A DNA stretch of 64,000 bases from DASZUK01 sp963745595 (GTDB taxonomy: Bacteria > Actinomycetota > Acidimicrobiia > Acidimicrobiales > RAAP-2): the NCBI GenBank assembly GCA_963745595.1, contig CAVUYB010000015.1:1-64000 (forward strand), written 5' to 3'. The position numbers and the translations under genes are program-made. This document shows positions 61,849 to 64,000 of the stretch, one piece after another. The notes under the pieces are model-generated. The model saw nothing but the letters and a program-made list of their open reading frames with translations, did not search any database and was not told the DNA's origin. Within the stretch, counting starts at the first letter, position 1, and each line of letters begins with the position of its first letter.

Positions 61849-61965
61849 GGCCGCGGCCAGGCTACGGGCCGAGACGGCCGGCCGGACACGGGACAGGCGA
61901 ACGGACGCGAACCGGCCGGGCCCGAGGCCCGGCCGGTTCGGCACATGCCTTTGGGGAGGCGGGAC

Positions 61966-63624
<1,659 letters not shown>

Positions 63625-63729
63625 CGGTGACGCCATTCCTCTCTCGATGTCTCGCCCTCTCGGGCACTGCAGGGGGACGAAGGGGGTCGCCGACGGTCGG
63701 GCGTCGCCCGCCCCGCCGGCCCCGGGGGA

Positions 63730-64000
63730 CTACTTGTCCTGCTTGGCCAGGACGTCGCGGCCGGAGAGGATCAGCAGGTCCTCGCCGTCGACGGTGATCT
63801 CGGTGCCGCCGTACTTCGAGTAGACGACGGTGTCACCGACGGCCACGTCGAGCGGGATCAGCTCACCGGTGTTCTCGGCGCGGCGGCCGGGACCGACGGC
63901 CAGCACCTCTCCCTGCTGCGGCTTCTCCTTGGCGGTGTCGGGGATGACCAGGCCGGACGCGGTGGTCTCCTCGGACTCGCCGGGCCGGACGACGATCCGG
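63730..64000 (-). CDS. groS: Co-chaperonin GroES (5' end outside the window)
   Basis: The last 89 residues of the 10-kDa lid protein are present: RIVVRPGESEETTASGLVIPDTAKEKPQQG (the mobile loop region), EVLAVGPGRR, GDTVVYSKYGGTEITVDGEDLLIL and a C-terminal VLAKQDK. Only a few N-terminal residues are beyond the window edge. It lies about 105 bases upstream of groL in the same direction. Any CIRCE or HrcA operator would be outside the window. Confidence 0.95.
   Translation of the reverse strand, partial: RIVVRPGESEETTASGLVIPDTAKEKPQQGEVLAVGPGRRAENTGELIPLDVAVGDTVVYSKYGGTEITVDGEDLLILSGRDVLAKQDK

Overview
The first ~58.9 kb look like one GC-rich proteobacterial chromosome segment, probably from a gammaproteobacterium of soil or freshwater type. 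The support is a TonB-dependent receptor with signal peptide, a cyoABCD quinol oxidase operon, PqiA-type membrane proteins, a YbiI-type C4 zinc-finger protein and a complete-looking lower phenylacetate (paa) pathway. The last ~4.7 kb (about 59.25-64.0 kb) look actinobacterial: a GuaB3-type IMP dehydrogenase paralogue, GuaA, a CoA-pyrophosphatase-like Nudix protein, and GroEL/GroES with a GGM tail. Three genes are cut off within ~340 bp at the border. The simplest reading is a chimeric contig, although a real rearrangement cannot be excluded from sequence alone. No rRNA, tRNA, insertion sequence or CRISPR array was recognised.

Layout. (1) 1-9.35 kb: phenylacetate operon paaD'-E-G-I-J-H-Z-crotonase-K, almost every gene overlapping the next. 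(2) 9.2-15.2 kb: a large secreted Pro/Ser-tailed protein, an aldo/keto reductase, a flavodoxin-fold protein and a secretory lipase. (3) 15.3-20.9 kb: paired acyl-CoA dehydrogenases, a universal stress protein and coenzyme F420 genes (cofE, cofD and an F420-dependent glucose-6-phosphate-dehydrogenase-like enzyme). (4) 21-27.8 kb: YbiI, a Na+/H+ antiporter, a ParB-like protein, an MFS transporter, a histidine kinase, and a MaoC hydratase with a CitE-like lyase. (5) 27.8-46.5 kb: an accessory catabolic island with BKACE, two GntR/FadR regulators, TonB receptor, two MFS transporters, a beta-etherase-like GST, a class-C serine hydrolase, two SDRs, HyuA/HyuB, penicillin acylase and a YWTD propeller. 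(6) 46.5-53.9 kb: a regulator-rich stretch (two large LuxR proteins, AraC, NarL-type response regulator, SARP/BTAD-like fragment). (7) 54.3-58.9 kb: cyoABCD and pqiA. (8) The junction and the actinobacterial segment.

How the parts may work together. The paa genes take phenylacetyl-CoA epoxide through oxepin-CoA to beta-oxidation products. The island at 27.8-46.5 kb has outer- and inner-membrane uptake, two alcohol-dehydrogenase-type SDRs, a HyuAB pair (related to ATP-dependent ketone carboxylases as well as hydantoinases) and a beta-keto-acid cleavage enzyme. One testable reading is alcohol -> ketone -> beta-keto acid -> acyl-CoA plus acetoacetate. The two GntR regulators sit beside near-identical TTTGATCAA palindromes and probably control the island.

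A second pattern runs through the proteobacterial part. At least twelve reading frames are interrupted, and every interruption I could resolve is a +1 shift (one extra base) with intact protein similarity on both sides. That looks like insertion-biased sequencing error rather than gene decay, and it should be settled before any gene here is called a pseudogene.
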